A stretch of DNA of 64,000 nt, taken from the NCBI GenBank assembly GCA_013112585.1, contig JABFGH010000011.1:62001-126000 (forward strand), in the 5' to 3' direction. Below, in pieces: positions 63,385-64,000 of this stretch. Source of the stretch: Ignavibacteriota bacterium. Its GTDB lineage: Bacteria; Bacteroidota; Ignavibacteria; Ignavibacteriales; Melioribacteraceae. Under the pieces are notes generated by a model that was not told the origin of the DNA, made no database searches, and saw only the letters and a list, made by a program, of their open reading frames with translations. Within the stretch, counting starts at the first letter, position 1. Each line of letters opens with the position of its first letter. The translations under genes were made by a program, and so were the position numbers.

Positions 63385-64000
63385 TTCCCAAACGGAACAT
63401 TCAATCCAGCTGTCATTTGATTTTGCAAAATATTTATTTTCACCGAGCCTATCTTTTTCAATACTCTTTAAGTTTTTCAACTCAACCAGCTTACCTTCAT
63501 TAGAGGTAACAAACTCCGTAATAATCTCATTAGTATAATAATTAATTTCTGCAAGTCCGGTACTTTCCTGAATTGCCGAATAAATAGAGGTTGGAATGTT
63601 TTTTATCTCTTCTGAAATTTCTTCTGCCGGAAGCAAATATTCAACAATTAAGTGATTGTTGTGTTTGGCGGATTTAAAGCTTGCGATAATATTTTTTATA
63701 TCTTCCTTATCAAGAAAGTATGCAGCCCCTTCAAGAATTATAATGCAGGGCATGTTATTGTAGTATTCATTTAGGCAGGAGTTAAGAAGCATCAGCATAG
63801 ACTTTGATGAAATATCAGCGGTAATGCATTTTATTTTTTCAGAGTATTCCGGTAACAGCCTGTCGTACAATTCTTTCTTCTCATCCATTCCAACCAAATC
63901 AATTTCTAAGATTTTATTTATTTTTTTTACATGCTGATTTAGTAAACTTAAGGAGAGCGGAGATTTACCGGCGGCTAAAATTATTATCAAATGTTCTTCG
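63379..64000 (-). CDS. SAM-dependent methyltransferase-like protein (LCM-like), 5' end outside the window
   Basis: The frame is open to the right edge, so the N-terminus is missing and the TTG at 63990 is internal. The visible ~207 residues have a Rossmann pattern: ILAAGKSPLSLSLL (SAM-binding loop), EIDLVGMDEKKELYDRLLP, CITADIS, then IIILEGAAYFLDKEDI, which resembles the EGVxMYL segment of leucine carboxyl methyltransferase-like enzymes. Substrate unknown. Ends by overlapping the GSCFA gene. Confidence 0.7.
   Translation of the reverse strand, partial: EEHLIIILAAGKSPLSLSLLNQHVKKINKILEIDLVGMDEKKELYDRLLPEYSEKIKCITADISSKSMLMLLNSCLNEYYNNMPCIIILEGAAYFLDKEDIKNIIASFKSAKHNNHLIVEYLLPAEEISEEIKNIPTSIYSAIQESTGLAEINYYTNEIITEFVTSNEGKLVELKNLKSIEKDRLGENKYFAKSNDSWIECSVWEL

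Overview
The window looks like a piece of an AT-rich chromosome from the Ignavibacteria side of the Bacteroidota/Chlorobiota lineage. This is inference from three things: two secreted proteins end in the type IX secretion sorting domain with the YPNPFNP signature typical of that group, outer-membrane genes (TonB receptor, TolC, beta-barrels) are common, and many starts carry a good Shine-Dalgarno sequence, unlike Bacteroidia proper. No rRNA, tRNA, CRISPR array, prophage or transposase gene was seen.

Layout. 1-4017: 3' part of an RND efflux pump and its TolC partner. 4080-7647: a crotonase-fold protein, a membrane class III nucleotidyl cyclase, a TerB-like protein and a DUF3124 lipoprotein. 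7855-14679: TonB receptor, haem-binding protein, YD-repeat-like protein followed by a decayed duplicate of its own 3' end, subtilase and two small envelope genes. 14817-18541 (minus): a T9SS cargo protein, an NAD-binding epimerase-like protein and glycogen synthase. 18720-23822: outer-membrane lipoprotein, then a signalling operon of a PDZ-containing sensor kinase, a receiver-cyclase fusion and a PhoB/OmpR-type regulator.

23772-31728 is the most interesting part. A minus-strand cluster encodes a UbiA prenyltransferase, a diacylglycerol-kinase-family lipid kinase, a ThiL-like kinase, an alpha-oxoamine synthase (the fold of serine palmitoyltransferase) and a B12-binding radical SAM enzyme. It diverges from a secreted 5'-nucleotidase. 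Upstream of the nucleotidase, of the UbiA gene and of the oxoamine synthase lie three arrays of T(T/G)ACA-type hexamers, each with three copies at exactly 11-bp period and all reading in the direction of their gene. This is the layout of a PhoP/PhoB-type box. I infer a regulon, possibly phosphate-responsive, joining nucleotide-phosphate scavenging to synthesis of an unidentified, perhaps phosphorus-free, lipid.

31923-43555: SirB1-like protein, small membrane protein, M28 peptidase, a giant sensor (propeller plus SpoIIE phosphatase) with a STAS partner, and mfd. Two families of hairpin-rich dispersed repeats fill the gaps around them. 43935-53678 is mostly housekeeping: Lon-family protease, pyruvate kinase, AmrS-type radical SAM enzyme, PAS histidine kinase, ahcY-metK, and a FabK/nitronate monooxygenase-like enzyme. 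53787-64000: a Cys-rich unknown, a DUF1016 nuclease gene interrupted by one in-frame stop, two envelope proteins, dxr-rseP, an esterase-MOSC pair, a GSCFA protein, and a methyltransferase-like gene cut by the window edge.
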